Part shown: in pieces, positions 1 to 10,897 of the stretch | Position numbering within the stretch: the first letter of the stretch is position 1 | How the letters are laid out: each line of letters opens with the position of its first letter | DNA from: Limonium bicolor | Taxonomy: Eukaryota; Streptophyta; Magnoliopsida; Caryophyllales; Plumbaginaceae | NCBI GenBank assembly: GCA_023374045.1 | Contig: CM041776.1 | Span: forward strand, 137,643,296-137,707,295 | DNA length: 64,000 nt | Reading direction: 5' to 3' | The notes under the pieces: model-generated | The model's database searches: none | What the model was told of the DNA's origin: nothing | What the model saw: only the letters and a program-made list of their open reading frames with translations | Program-made: the position numbers and the translations under genes

Positions 1-1
1 A

Positions 2-1003
2 GGTGACTTTGAGACTCACGTTGGTGAACAGGACTCCCTGGCCCAACAAAATGCGGATCTTTCCGAGAAATTGAGCAAGGCACTAGATGCCTTAGCGAGT
101 CGGGGAGTTCCATTCGGTGATTCAAAGGTTAAACCAAGGGATCCCACCCCATTCAATGGGACCCGAGATGCCGAAGTCGTTGAGAATTTTCTCTATGATA
201 TGGAAAGTTTCTTCGATGCCTCTAGGGTAAGAGAAGACCTGAAGGTCTCGATTGCTAAAACTTATCTTGTTGGGCATGCCAAAAAGTGGTGGCGGTTGAA
301 GGAAGAGACAGACCGTAGTATTGGCGAATCGGTTCCTAGAACTTGGGTTGATTTCAAGGGAGCCTTAAGGGCACACTTTCTCCCATTGGATACTGCTCAT
401 AGAGCGAGGACTCGTCTTCGAATTCTGAAACAGTCCGGTTCTATTCGTGAATATGTTGAGGAGTTTGTCTCCATCATCTCTGACCTCCCGTCGATGGACG
501 AAGGTGACAAAGTCCATGCTTTCATTGAGGGTTTGAAACCCTGGGCTCAAAATGAGATAAGGAGAAGCAGGGTGACAACTGTTCCCCAAGTTATTGGGGT
601 CGCCGAGGGTCTCGTGGATTTTTGACAAGAATCCTCACCTGGAAAGGCTGGTTCTTCCAATCCAAGAAAGGAGGGTGGTTCCTCCCCAAGGAAGCGGAAT
701 TGGCCGGCAACCCAGCCTGAGTGTGACTCAAGTCACTCAGAATCGACGCAGGTAGACGTGTTGGTTAAGGGAAGGGAGTCAAAGCCCTTTCACAAGAAGG
801 GGAAGAAGACTAAACCCAACTTCGTCCCAACTTGTTACTTTTGTGGGGATGCACATTTTGCTACATCCTGTCCTAAGCGAGCAAATCTTTCTGTGCTTTT
901 GAATCCTCCTAAAGAGGGTTCTCGCAAGGATGTTGTCTCTTCAACTTTTGTTGGCTCTATTTTGCATCCGCCTAAGGAGCCACGAGCGGCTCCGTCGCCC
1001 TGA
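2..1003 (+). pseudogene. Ty3/gypsy gag, 5' end cut by window edge, one internal stop
   Basis: This is a Gag capsid/nucleocapsid polyprotein of a Ty3/gypsy retrotransposon. One frame is open from the window edge to 1003 except for a TGA at 623-625. The N-terminal part looks like a short coiled coil. It is followed by the retrotransposon gag domain: a PFNGTRDAEVVENFL start, a KKWWRLKEE segment, a REYVEEFVSI segment, and the usual ending in GLVDF just before the stop. Past the stop the same frame gives a basic linker and a zinc knuckle of the form C-x2-C-x3-H-x4-C (CYFCGDAHFATSC, near 838). No protease or reverse transcriptase follows, so the element is truncated. It belongs to a different gag lineage from elements A and B. 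The family call is firm; the exact clade is not. Confidence 0.85.
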
Positions 1004-1370
1004 GTGCCATGCGGGCACCTAGGCTTTTGACAACCCCAACCCGTACCTTTTTGGACAGCCACGAATGAGGCAGTTATATGCCTGTTCATGGTACATGTAA
1101 ATTATGTACATAAGTCGATATGTGGGTGGGAGTTGATACTTTTGTGAACTTGGAGTTTCCAAGATTCCCCATGTTCTGGGGATCACCTTTATGCGGGTTC
1201 GTGTTCGGGCACACGAGCTAGTGTGAAGAGGGAGAAGTGTTCATTGGGCTAACGAGAATTTGCTTTCACAGGCCACATCATCCCCGCCGGGGCGGTTCGT
1301 ATCTAGTCTCCTGATGCTCTGAGTCGGCATTGTTTTGGGCTAAACAACAGCTAGCCCGGTAGTACCGAGC
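1004..1370. other. No gene seen; decayed element sequence
   Basis: This stretch lies between the gag frame and the plant-mobile-domain-like frame. No frame gives a recognisable domain. A protease might be expected here, but I see no D-S/T-G motif. Confidence 0.4.
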
Positions 1371-2078
1371 TTGACGCCTTCACCAGTCAAGACCCATGCT
1401 CGTTTACTTGGATTAAGTCCGGCTCTGTTGCTAGGAATCATAGGACCTGAGGGGTTGCCAGTCGAGACCCTTTCAGACTTCGTCACCTCTGAGACCTCTC
1501 CGGAATACAAGAGGAATTTTCTTAACCTCGTGCTGCTAGCAACCTATTTGTTCAAAACTCCGTATATGGCCATACACCGGAATGTCTTCCCTCTGCTTTA
1601 AGAGGTTCGAGCCGGTATCGCCTTAGGACCATTGATAGTTGCACAGATTTTCCAAAGCCTTGATTCATGACCCGAATCCAAAGATACCCCTTATTTCTTT
1701 CAGGGAGGCGTCCATCTCCTGCAGATTTGGCTCTTCGAGCGGCTCAAGATGGTTCCCGAGTACAATCAGATGTTTACCGTCCAACATGTCCCTAGAAGAA
1801 GAATTCCTGAGGAACCAACCAATGGTTGGTCAGCTTCACTCAAATCTATTCAGCAAGGTCACCAGATTCAGTGGACAGTCTTGGCTTGGAAGATCTAAGG
1901 AGTATGGATGTGTGGAGATTACTATGGAGGGATCTCATTACCCGGCTTTGAAGACTTTCATGGCATCACCCTTGGAATTCCAGGCGTTAGATTGGAAGAG
2001 CCCAAGATCGACCAAGAGGCCCATTGTACGAGGCACCTAAAAAGATATACGACCACGATGTTCTTCATTCGATTATGA
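1371..2078 (+). pseudogene. Decayed plant-mobile-domain/DUF7745-like reading frame
   Basis: A single frame can be followed from 1371 to 2078 across several stops (near 1599, 1668 and 1896, ending 2076). Between stops it reads as one protein: a segment with NLVLLATYLFK, then GIALGPLIVAQIFQSLDS, then FFQGGVHLLQIWLFERLKM, then a tract with CGDYYGGISLPGF. The 'small aliphatic block, then GG-x-LLQ-x-WL' pattern resembles the plant mobile domain or DUF7745 families, which are often carried by plant transposons. The call is from motif memory, not a search. Lying directly behind a gag on the same strand, it is either part of that element or a neighbour captured by it. No function is expected from this copy. 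Confidence 0.5.
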
Positions 2079-3242
2079 AGGACCATCTAGAGGGGAATGT
2101 TCAAGCTGTAAAACCCCTAGCACCTGAGGATTTGGAGCTCTCAGCCGGTTATCGAAAATGGTTGTAGGGTCAAAAAGAGGGGATAGATGTGTTCAAGCGA
2201 AAGCAGCAGGAGACAGTAGAGCCAAGACTTGTCAAAAGAAAGCTTGCGTTGTAAACGTTTCTAATTCGGTTACAATTATTTTTTGTTTTTCATAGAGTTT
2301 TGTAGGAATATATTCCCTTCAATTTCAAGACAAATAAAAGAGGTATTTCATTTTAAAGTTTTATATTGTTAAGATCTTAGTCAGATAATAATAATAAAAC
2401 AACAACAAAAAAACAAAAAAAGGGATCTTCGTGGCCCCGGACGCATCGTCCGTGGCCCCGGACGTTGATTCGGATGCGCTCCTTTGACTGCCAAACGGAG
2501 TTGTTTTGGTTAGTGTCTCCCCCTTGTCCATTCAAATCGGGAGTTTGCCCTAAATTCGCAATTTCATTTCAGCAAACGCCATTCCCAAACCCTCAACTTC
2601 TCTCTTCCATATCTCACTCATTTCTTGTCCAAATCACTCCATTCCACCACCACTTTGCTCACAAAACATTCCTCTTTCACTTCTGAGCATTTCCATACCA
2701 ATATCTCTTCATTTCGAGCACTTACAAGGGAGAAAACGTGCCTCCGAAGTCAAGTCCGGGGCGGACCTTTGCGGGCCTGATTTGTGCAATTCCCAACTTC
2801 CAATCCAAAATCTTCTTCCACCATTGTATCTGGGTAAGTTTTCTCTACATTTGGACTACTCACTTGTCCATTTTGGTGAAGAAATGAAGAAATATGAAAT
2901 TTGGAGCTAGGAAGAAGACGACAATGGTGTTTTTCAGGTCAAATTTTTGAAGTCAAGTTTGTTATGTTCCAAGTGGTCAATTAGCTTTAGTTTGACATTA
3001 GGAAACGTGAAAATTTGATTTGGAATGTTAGAATTGATTATGGTTGCCAAAAATTCCTCGTTTCGGTTTAGTACGTGTTTAGTGCAAAATAAGGCCTCTT
3101 GTGTTTCTAACTCGTGGAATGGCAAAAGTTTGCATGAATGATAGATTCTAGGACTGATTCTACGATGTGGAGTGCAATGAAAAGCATGCGAATGTTGAAA
3201 AATTAGGAAGACTCTGTCGAAAATTTCATTTTTGTACCTTGT
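2079..3242. other. Non-coding element sequence with a small GC-rich hairpin pair
   Basis: An AATAAA-containing AT-rich tract near 2325-2420 could be the 3' end of the preceding element. At 2430-2470 the motif GTGGCCCCGGAC occurs twice, separated by GCATCGTCC, which resembles the GTCCG/CGGAC hairpins elsewhere in the window. The rest (2480-3240) has no frame I recognise. Confidence 0.4.
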
Positions 3243-4404
3243 TTGGTCTCTAGGAGCATTATGGAGGGTCGTAGGAGTTCTCGTAGGCTAGCTGAGGCTG
3301 GGGCATCAGGCTCTCAGCCACAACGCAGTCGCCACAGGGAGGCACCCCCTGCTTACGACCATACCCGCTTTAGAGGAGCTGAACAGGATTGCTGGTTCCA
3401 TGAGAACCAAGACATTTCCATTCAGCAGGAGCATCTTTTTAGCGACAAGATGATCACCACGTTCGATCTTGACCATCTATTTTAGCACCTTCATTGGGGA
3501 GGGTTTCTTACCCGCTCGAGGAGTTACGTTAGGGAGTTAGCCATAGAGTTCTATGCTAACTTGGACCAAGACGATGTAGGGGCTTTGGTATCCTATGTGT
3601 ATTGTCGGCCGATCACCGTGGGCTTAGAGGACATCGTGCACTTTTATGGCCTACACCCCAGCGACCCTGAGCACAGGGGACTAGAGACGGTAGCAGCATC
3701 AGAGAGTCAGGCGCGCCCGTTCTACCTGCAGTATTCTACTTTGTCAGAGCGTGTTTGTTCCTCTGCGAGAGATCAGTAGAGGATGCAGGTGATCCTCTCC
3801 TCTGCCCTGCCTACTGCTCTAGATAGAATATTGCTAGAGGTCTTGTCCCGTAACGTGCTACCAAAAGGACGTAACGACGTCTCTGCCCACTATTGCTTTT
3901 CGCATGAGGTACATTCAGCATCCACCTAATTCAGAGGATGGCCTGATCCCGCTGTCGATTATGATGAGAGGCCACCTGATGACAGCAGCCTGGGCCGGTC
4001 GCCATGCCTTGGTTTACCCGAGTTTCATTCAGTGGTTATGCGAGTGCGCGAGGGTTCCGATGGATGACGAGGATTGGGAGCCCCCGTATCCCCCGTACAC
4101 GATGGAGATGCTAAGATCTCTTGGCTACTCAACTAATCAGCGGTGGGCCTTCCCGCAGCAGGCCAGGGTCTTTTCTAAGAGGCCGGTCCGACCCAGACAG
4201 AGGCAGCAGGCAGCAGAGCCTGAGGACGTTCCGTGCCACGAGGACCCTTCAGGGGGATACACTTACCAGGGTGAGGGGTCGAGCTACATGGACACTAAGT
4301 ACCCCGAACCGCTCTCCTCCTACTATGCCTTACCAGCTCCGCCACCACAGGTGGCCACGCTTGAGAGTCTGCAGAGGGAGATCCAATCTCTTCACATCAC
4401 CTAG
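3243..4404 (+). pseudogene. Putative plant transposon protein-domain pseudogene
   Basis: The frame starts with a basic, Ser/Arg-rich N-terminus (EGRRSSRRLAEAG). It runs through a TAG at 3483-3485 into HWGGFLTRSRSYVRELAIEF and FYANLDQDDVGALVSYVYCR, then PITVGLEDIVHFYGLHPSD, and stops again at 3777-3779. The last part (3904-4404) is in another frame, so at least one indel is also present. It has a Pro/Gln-rich tail ending in ESLQREIQSLHIT. The 'VRE-x-FYANL ... G-x-x-I/L-x-x-FYGL' arrangement is typical of the domain known as 'putative plant transposon protein', found beside plant retroelements. Molecular function is unknown. This copy has two stops and one frameshift. Confidence 0.6.
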
Positions 4405-4859
4405 GGTCGCATGGAGATGAGGCAGATATGAATAGAGCAATAGTCATAGGATTTCATGTTTCCCTTATGTACTTTATAGCTGGACTCTTTACTCTCTTTT
4501 CATTTGTATTATCAGACACGAGTCTTCTTTAATGTTATTGTACTTCGACATTTATTGCATGTTCCGTTTAGCATTATTTGAGAAATGTCTTGCATGAAGA
4601 AAATTATTGTCTATTATCATGAGTTAAATGTGTGTTTTGTCATCCAAAATCAAAGTGAATTCAAAAATAGGTCATCTCACCACCTTATTTACATTCACAA
4701 CAGTTCTCATATGTGCCATACTACAATTTCACCATTTCATAAAAAAAAAAAGCAAAGCAGAGATGTGTTGCCAAATCACCACATCACCTCCTCACACACA
4801 ATCACCTTTCCACCATCACAAGCAAAAGGGCATTCAAAAGGTTTGTTAAATAAACTCCA
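4405..4859. other. No gene seen
   Basis: AT-rich sequence downstream of the transposon-protein pseudogene. Two short overlapping frames here are low-complexity and have no domain signature. Confidence 0.4.
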
Positions 4860-5275
4860 AAACAATACTGGGGCCAATCTGAGTTTAGGACAGATAATGT
4901 TTATTTCTCTTGTTTAAACGCGTGAACGAGTCTTTGAGCGAAAAATTGTGGGAGAGTGTCCTGAGTGGTAAAACCAAGAGAGAGTGAGCGTTTCATTTTT
5001 ACACGACTTCAGTGAAACTACATTCAAAAGTGAGGCAGATGGCATAACTCCGATCGAAGGAGATTAATTGTAAATTTACTCTTAGACCTGTGAAAAGCAA
5101 CAAAGAACGGATACACGACTATTAGGGATGACGAAGCACCTAGGTTCAGCACCACATAGCCAAAAGCTCGTGAACCCTGATATTAAACCTTAGGCACCCC
5201 CGCTGAGCTTTTCACATATTTCCTCTTTTCAATACACTTAAAGCTCCACAAAACGAGCCTGCCGATGATGAATAA
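4860..5275 (+). repeat. Dispersed repeat; inverted partner at 35384-35790
   Basis: The sequence around the TTAGGCACCCCCGCTGAGC block (5191-5209), the GAAGCACCTAGGTTCAGCACC block (5135-5155) and the CAAGAGAGAGTGAGCG block (4975-4990) is matched, in reverse complement and in the same order, at 35384-35790. The partner lies next to a Tat/Ogre-like gag, so this is probably a fragment of that family in the opposite orientation. Confidence 0.7.
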
Positions 5276-6143
5276 CCGACCTGGTGACCAAAGGAAGCAA
5301 GGAGACCAACTCCCAGATATCAACTTCACAAGTCCAAAGAAGTAAGACAACCACCGGCATGACGAAACGTTCCGCAAACAGTCCCAAAGTGACACAAGAT
5401 CTAAAGAGCTCACATCAAAAACAACTCTTAGAATTCAAAACAGGAACCACAAGAACCCTGAAAGGAAAAAGGACACAAGGCAAATCTGAAACGCCTGAAA
5501 GAAGTCCAAACACAAAGCCAAAAAAGAGAATGATGCAAAGGACAACTCTAAAGTCCAAAGTTCCTAGCTTGCCAGCAAAGTCATCACGAAGTGTCCAAAA
5601 AACTTCAAGACAAGAAGAGACAAATCTGAAGGAGGAAGCAAGTTGTAGCTTTGGTCACCCTTATAGCTCCACATACTCCAAACATTCCTCCATGGTCCCA
5701 TTGTCATTCATCACACCCCATGGCCACGTTATAAGCTTTAAAAACTTCTGACTTAATAGTTGTGTATCTAATCAAGTGAAAGTAACAGATCAAAAGCGTA
5801 AGTCACACAAATATCAAATTCAATGATCAAAACGTTATGACCGAAAGGAAGGGATGAGTGCAAATGCTAAACACACCGAGTGTAGAATAGAAAGCACCAA
5901 AGCAAATAAATCCAGACCCTATGAGAATAAGACTTGTTTCACGCGGTTAAATCAAAGAAAATACCGGGGGCAATCGATCGTCCCAATCGATTACCACAAA
6001 TTTTAAAAGCTCAGGTTGCCTTAAGGAAAAATACTGGGCAATTGTTGGTTCCAATAATTGCAATAACAACACCGATTGAAGCCCGGGGGCTCAAAGCCCG
6101 AAAGCATAAAACCAAAAGTTCAAACCCTCTCATGAGCTTCAAA
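5276..6143. other. A-rich non-coding sequence
   Basis: A 155-codon plus-strand frame at 5284-5751 is Lys/Ser/Thr-rich with no recognisable domain and reflects AAG/ACA-rich composition. I see no gene. Confidence 0.4.
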
Positions 6144-6430
6144 CACCTACATCCTCAGGCTCTTCCTAAGCCCTACCTCCACATCAAACATCTTCAGGCT
6201 CGTCCTAAGCCCTACCGACATATCAAACATCTTCAGGCTCATCCTAAGCCCTACTTCCACATCAAACATCTTCAGGCTCGTCCTAAGCTCTACCTCCACA
6301 ACAAACATCCTCATGCTCGTCCTAAGCCCTATCTCCAAATCAAACATTTTCAGGCTCGTCCTAAGCCCTACCACCACATCATACATCTTCAGGCCCATCC
6401 TAAGCCCTACCTTCACTTCATACAACCTTC
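6144..6430. repeat. Satellite array, 39 bp unit, about seven copies
   Basis: Tandem units built on the core AGGCTCGTCCTAAGCCCTAC followed by a 19 bp A/C-rich tail ending in CAAACATCTTC. The 39 bp period is a multiple of three, so it produces a long open frame repeating a 13-residue block. That frame is a by-product, not a gene. Confidence 0.9.
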
Positions 6431-6529
6431 CAGGCTTGTCCTAATCCCTAACCCTTCTCTACATTCATTTAGGCCCATGACAAAACCTAACTCATCTCCA
6501 CATCGTATACTTAACTCACCTCTACATAG

Positions 6530-7015
6530 AACCATCTTTAGGCTCATCATAAGACCTAGAACCATCTTTAGACTCGTCATAAGACCTAGAACCATCCTTA
6601 GGCTCATAATAAGACCTAGAACCATCCGTAGGCTCGTAATAAGACCTGGAACCATCCTTAGGCTCGTAATAAGTCCTAGTACCATCTTTAGGCTCGTCAT
6701 AAGACCTAGTACCATCCTTAGGCTCATCATTAGACCTAGTACCATCCTTAGGCTTGTCATAAGACCTAGTACCATCTTTAGGCTCATAATAAGACCTAGA
6801 ACCATCTTTAGGCTCGTCATAAGACCTAGAACCATATTTAGGCTCGTCATAAGACCTAGAACCATCCTTAGGCTCGTCATAAGACCTAGAACCATCTTTA
6901 GGCTCACCATAAGACCTGAAACCATCTTTAGGCTTGTCCTAAGACCTAGAACCATCCTTAGGATCGTCATAAGACCTAGAATCATCCCTTTAGGCTCATA
7001 GTAAGACCTAGCATC
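6530..7015. repeat. Satellite array, 30 bp unit, about 16 copies
   Basis: Exact 30 bp phasing of AAGACCTAGAACCATCTTTA plus GGCTCGTCAT. It shares the core GGCTCGTC-x-TAAG-x-CCTA with the adjacent 39 bp array, so the two have a common origin. More decayed units (GGCGCGTCATAAGACCTAT) continue to about 7135. The period keeps frames open on both strands (355 and 190 codons), which are not genes. Confidence 0.92.
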
Positions 7016-7383
7016 ACTCGTTTAGGATTCATCATATGACTTATTTGCTTTCATCATACACATTGCATTATCCATCTCATTCATATAGGCGCGTCATAAG
7101 ACCTATCTGCGTTATCCAGGCGCATCACAAGACTTGGCGATGAAGAAGTTGGCGAGGTGATGGCAATAAATCCTCCTGTATTATGTCAACTTATTTTGGG
7201 ATCAACATATGGTGGACGATGGCAATAAGTCCCCAAGGTTTTTGCCAGGAGTTAACCCTGCACACCGGCTTGGGGGGCAATGGCAATAAGTCCACAATGG
7301 GTCTAGCCAGGAGCAACGGCACGGGTTTTGGTCCCTAGAGGCATCCGAACATCATCAGCATCATCACCACTATCAGCGGAAGA
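7016..7383. repeat. Decaying satellite edge and three ~64 bp repeats
   Basis: After the satellite edge, the motif GATGGCAATAA(A/G)TCC occurs near 7150, 7209 and 7280; the last two are followed by a GCCAGGAG block. This gives three loose direct repeats of about 60-65 bp. No gene is seen. Confidence 0.5.
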
Positions 7384-7784
7384 TATTTCTGATTTTTCTG
7401 AGGTGAAATTGGAATTTTTGGATATTGGAATATTTTTAAATTCAATTTCTCGTCAGATTCAATCAGAAATTACTAGAAAATTATTGGAAATTTGAAAAAT
7501 CGAAATAATAAATCCATTATGCTTAAAATGTCATCCTCTATCATGTGTTATAATTTCAAAGAATTCGAGTTGATTTGAGTCATTTTCGGAGGAGAGAGAA
7601 AGCTTACGGGGTGACTTAGGAGCCCTGAAAATTACGAAAATACCCCTGAAGATGACTAAGCTGTCACTAATACTCCAGAACGCGCCGATCGAACCGGGAT
7701 TCCTCATCATTTGATCAAAGTGTCCCTTGCAACACTAAAGTCTCAGAAACACTACACCAGGGGGTCAAAATTTTGGGTATAACA
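7384..7784 (-). repeat. ~400 bp direct repeat, copy 1 (LTR-like)
   Basis: This matches 8834-9236 along its whole length in the same orientation, for example the shared TTTTGGATATnGGnATATTT, GAGTTGATTT(G/A)AGTCATTTTC and TTTTGGGTATAACA blocks. Read on the minus strand both copies start TGTTATACCCAAAA, a common start of plant gypsy LTRs. I could not find a primer binding site, so the LTR assignment is tentative. Confidence 0.6.
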
Positions 7785-8833
7785 GTTATGTAGATGTCCT
7801 CACAAAACGATTCAGTCCAACGGGTATGGATCGATCCAGACCTAATGTCCGAGACCACGGACCCGAGTTAGGTCAAATTTTAATTTCGTCCGTGGCCATG
7901 GACCTAATGTCCAAGACCACGAACCCAAGTTAACCTACATAGTCTAAAAGTCGAAATAATGATAAAACACAATTTTGGAAAGTGTGGGGCCACGGACAGG
8001 ACTTCCGTTGGCCCGGACATACTTTGAAAAAAACCCTAATTTTGAAAATTTTGCAATCCCGCCACTGTCCGAGAGCGTTCGTGCTTATGGACAGGGCGTC
8101 CGGGACCCTGGACATGGAGTCCGTGGGTGCGGACCGCCCTCGGACGGCGGCGTTGAGGCTGTTCCCGGTGGTATTTTTAGCTCAAATTTTATGGGTGCAT
8201 AGCCTAAAAGATTCTAAGTATGTTAGTAATCGAAATAATTCAGTTTGAAGCCAAATTGATGGTGAAACTTAGCAAACAAGTAATTGGACAGAAGCTAAAA
8301 CAAAAGACACTTCAAAAGTTGTAAATGGTTAGTTTGCACTCAAAACTTGACAGAAAACCAATGAAGTCATGGGGATTTAGAAAAGTAGGGTTCTAACCTG
8401 TTTTACCTTCAGGATTGGTGAGACTCTTCACGTCAGGAATCTTTCGGTGCCCCTTTGAAGTCGGTTACGGATTGAGTTTGACCCGAGCTTCTGACCCTTG
8501 TAAATTGGTGGTGTTCTTCACGTTTTGGTGTTGTTTTGGTGGTAATTTGATGATTACTTATGTGGTGGGCGTTGAAAAATGTGTTTATGTGGTGATTTCA
8601 GTGAATTTTGGTGTGAATTCGGGATTCGGGTGTTGAAAAACGTGGGAGTCTCGTGACGGTTGTGCTTTCTGGTGTTCTAGGGTTCTTGAGCCTGTTCTTT
8701 GATCAAGGGTTAAGGTTCCTTATATAGGCATCCTTAAAGATAAAGTAACTCGGTAAAAACCGAAGTTTATCGAGGTTTGGAGGTGGCTTCCTAAGCGAAT
8801 CTGACCATGAAATTTTACCATATGTAGAGGATG
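7785..8833. repeat. Tat/Ogre-like LTR segment with GTCCGTGG hairpins
   Basis: About 7860-8560 matches, in the same orientation, the segment at 38690-39112 and, beyond element B, 53171-53415. The first part holds several inverted repeats built on GTCCGTGG/CCACGGAC and ends in a GC-rich GGACGGCGGCG block near 8150. The part from 8340 to 8570 matches 53225-53410. Short frames here have no protein features. Confidence 0.65.
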
Positions 8834-9236
8834 CAATTTCTGATTTTTCTAAAGAGGAATTAGAATTTTTGGATATCGGGATATTTTTAAATTCAATTTC
8901 TTGTCAGATTTAATCAAAAATTGCTAGAAAGTTAATGGAAATTAGAAAAATAAAAATTCCATGGACATTATGCCCCAAATGTCATCCCTTATCATGTATC
9001 AAAATCTCAAAGCATTCCGAGTTGATTTAAGTCATTTTCGGAAGAGAAAGAAAGCTTGCAGGGTGGCTTAGGAGCCTTGAAAATTACGAAAATACCCTTC
9101 GGGATGACTAAGCTGTCACTAACACTCCAGAACGCACCGATCGAACCGGGATCTCTCGTCATTTGATCAGAACACCCTTTGTAACATATATGCCTCAAAG
9201 ACTATATCTCGGGTGGTCAAGATTTTGGGTATAACA
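8834..9236 (-). repeat. ~400 bp direct repeat, copy 2 (LTR-like)
   Basis: Second copy of the repeat at 7384-7784. If these are LTRs, on the minus strand this is the upstream one and the 1.05 kb between them is the body of a non-autonomous element. Confidence 0.6.
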
Positions 9237-9894
9237 CTCAAGTTGGAATCTTCTCTACCCTTTTTCTAGCGTCTTTGATCTGGAGCGCTGAAATGATCAT
9301 ATTAGTTTATCAAAGTATTATCACTTCTACTTTCATTTTAGAGCTTCCGAACTTCTTCACAAAGTGCTACATTTCCATTCTTCAATGGCCGAGCTCTCAA
9401 AGGGTTGGATGAGCTATGCCAGGTGGAAACTAAATACCATGCTCTCCTTTTCAAGTAGCAACTCACGACATTCCTTGAAAAGATATACAGGTTGATCAGA
9501 TACAACTAGAACAAGGAGATTTCTGTAGTGCTTGGACAGTGAATTCAAATGATTGGAATGTGCGACTTTGAATTCCGAACTTTGCTGCGTTAGAATATGG
9601 GTGTACACTTGCATACCTTCTGGACACCTTTGTAAAAGTTTATGTTTTTTTTCGCTATCATGTTATTATCCCGTTCACTATTGCCAAATCTTGTGTCAAA
9701 TTGTATGTTTGCATTGTGTAAGGAACATGAAGTTATATATGAATCTATCTTTTCAATCTAGGAATAAACATTGAGTACAGGCCTTGCTTTTCACTATATT
9801 GTTGTTATTTTGATGATATTTTTTGCCATTTATTGATTGATGGTGTTATTTCTTAATATCTGCTTTTATGTATGAATTTGTTATTTTTAAATAA
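9237..9894. other. No gene recognised
   Basis: Single-copy-looking sequence of mixed composition. The two short opposing frames at 9414-9774 have no domain signature. It could include a decayed exon or an untranslated region, but nothing proves it. Confidence 0.35.
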
Positions 9895-10560
9895 AATTTC
9901 AACCGGGGCAATATAAATTGCCTCCATTATTTTGATTCCTAAACAGACAAGGGGAGTTTTGCTACTCGCCTCTGTTACTCTGCTTCTACATACACAAGGG
10001 AGGCAAGTTTTGGTGGCTTGTCTTTGTTGTCTGCTTCCCACATAAACAATGGAGGCGAGTTTTGAGGCTTGCCTCCGTTGCTCCGCATCCTAAAGACAAA
10101 GGAGGCAAGTTTTAACCACTTGCCTTGTTTGTTGAAGATCAAAGGAGGCGAGTAACATTAGTTGCCTCTGTTGCTCATTCTTTACAAGAACCAACAGAGG
10201 CGAGATTTATTTCTTGCCTCGTTTGTGGAATATCAACGGAGGTGAGTAAAAATTTGCCTCACTTGCTTGTGGTGGAAGGTGCCTTCACACAGCTCAACGG
10301 AGGCGAGTTAAGCTAGTTGCCTCAGTTGTTAAAGTGCAACAGAGACGAGATTAAGCTTGCCTCAATTGTTTAAGATCAATGGAGGTGAGTAAAGTTTCCT
10401 TGTAGGTAAAATCAACAAAGACAAACCTTTAGTCGCCTCCACAACCAACTGTGGTGACCCTTTAGAGGCAATCGTTTTGTCGTCTCTAATTATCTACAGA
10501 GCCAATTTTTTGGTTAATAGAGGCAAGAAAAGTTGTCTCCAAAGATCATGATTGTACTAT
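9895..10560. repeat. CACTA-like subterminal hairpin repeats
   Basis: At least nine short inverted-repeat units of the form GGAGGCGAGTT-loop-AGTTGCCTC, often flanked by CAAC/GTTG, occur every 40-60 bp (for example near 10050, 10146, 10198, 10302 and 10341). Closely spaced inverted GAGGCGA/TCGCCTC units are typical of the subterminal regions of plant CACTA (En/Spm) transposons. I could not identify CACTA termini or a transposase, so this is probably one end of a non-autonomous or broken copy. Confidence 0.5.
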
Positions 10561-10897
10561 TTTTGTTAACTTTCATTTTCGCTTTATATTATTATATTCT
10601 CACTGGCAAGAAAAGTTCACTACTGGTCTCCCGGCCACTTATAAAAATATAAGAATTTAAGCAACCAGAGTTGAAACTAGTAAAATGAGAAAATGAACAC
10701 AAGCATTTTACATGCCAAGACAGAAGCGTGAAAGAAAAGAATAAATAAAAACAAGACAAGTAGTAGATGAGCTACCCAAAAAAACATTTAAGGCGTCGAC
10801 GGACAACAGACAAATCATTATTTTAAATCCTTTGTTAAATCGTCTATAACCCGTCACATACAAAAACTTAGAACAATTAATTAATGCTCACATTATA
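10561..10897. other. Downstream region of the dioxygenase gene
   Basis: AT-rich sequence 3' of the minus-strand dioxygenase gene. It should hold the 3' UTR and polyadenylation site, but there is no clear canonical AATAAA on the minus strand close to the stop. Confidence 0.4.

Noticed and set aside
5284..5751. 155-codon Lys/Ser/Thr-rich frame
   Set aside because: Composition follows A-rich sequence, there is no domain, and the neighbouring DNA is repetitive.
5934..7001. 355-codon open frame (and 190- and 92-codon frames on the other strand)
   Set aside because: They are produced by 39 bp and 30 bp satellite units whose lengths are multiples of three. The translations are simple repeats.
6144..7015. 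TAAGCCCTA words look like telomeric repeats
   Set aside because: Plant telomere repeats are CCCTAAA in tandem. Here the words are part of 39 or 30 bp units, and no tandem heptamer is present.
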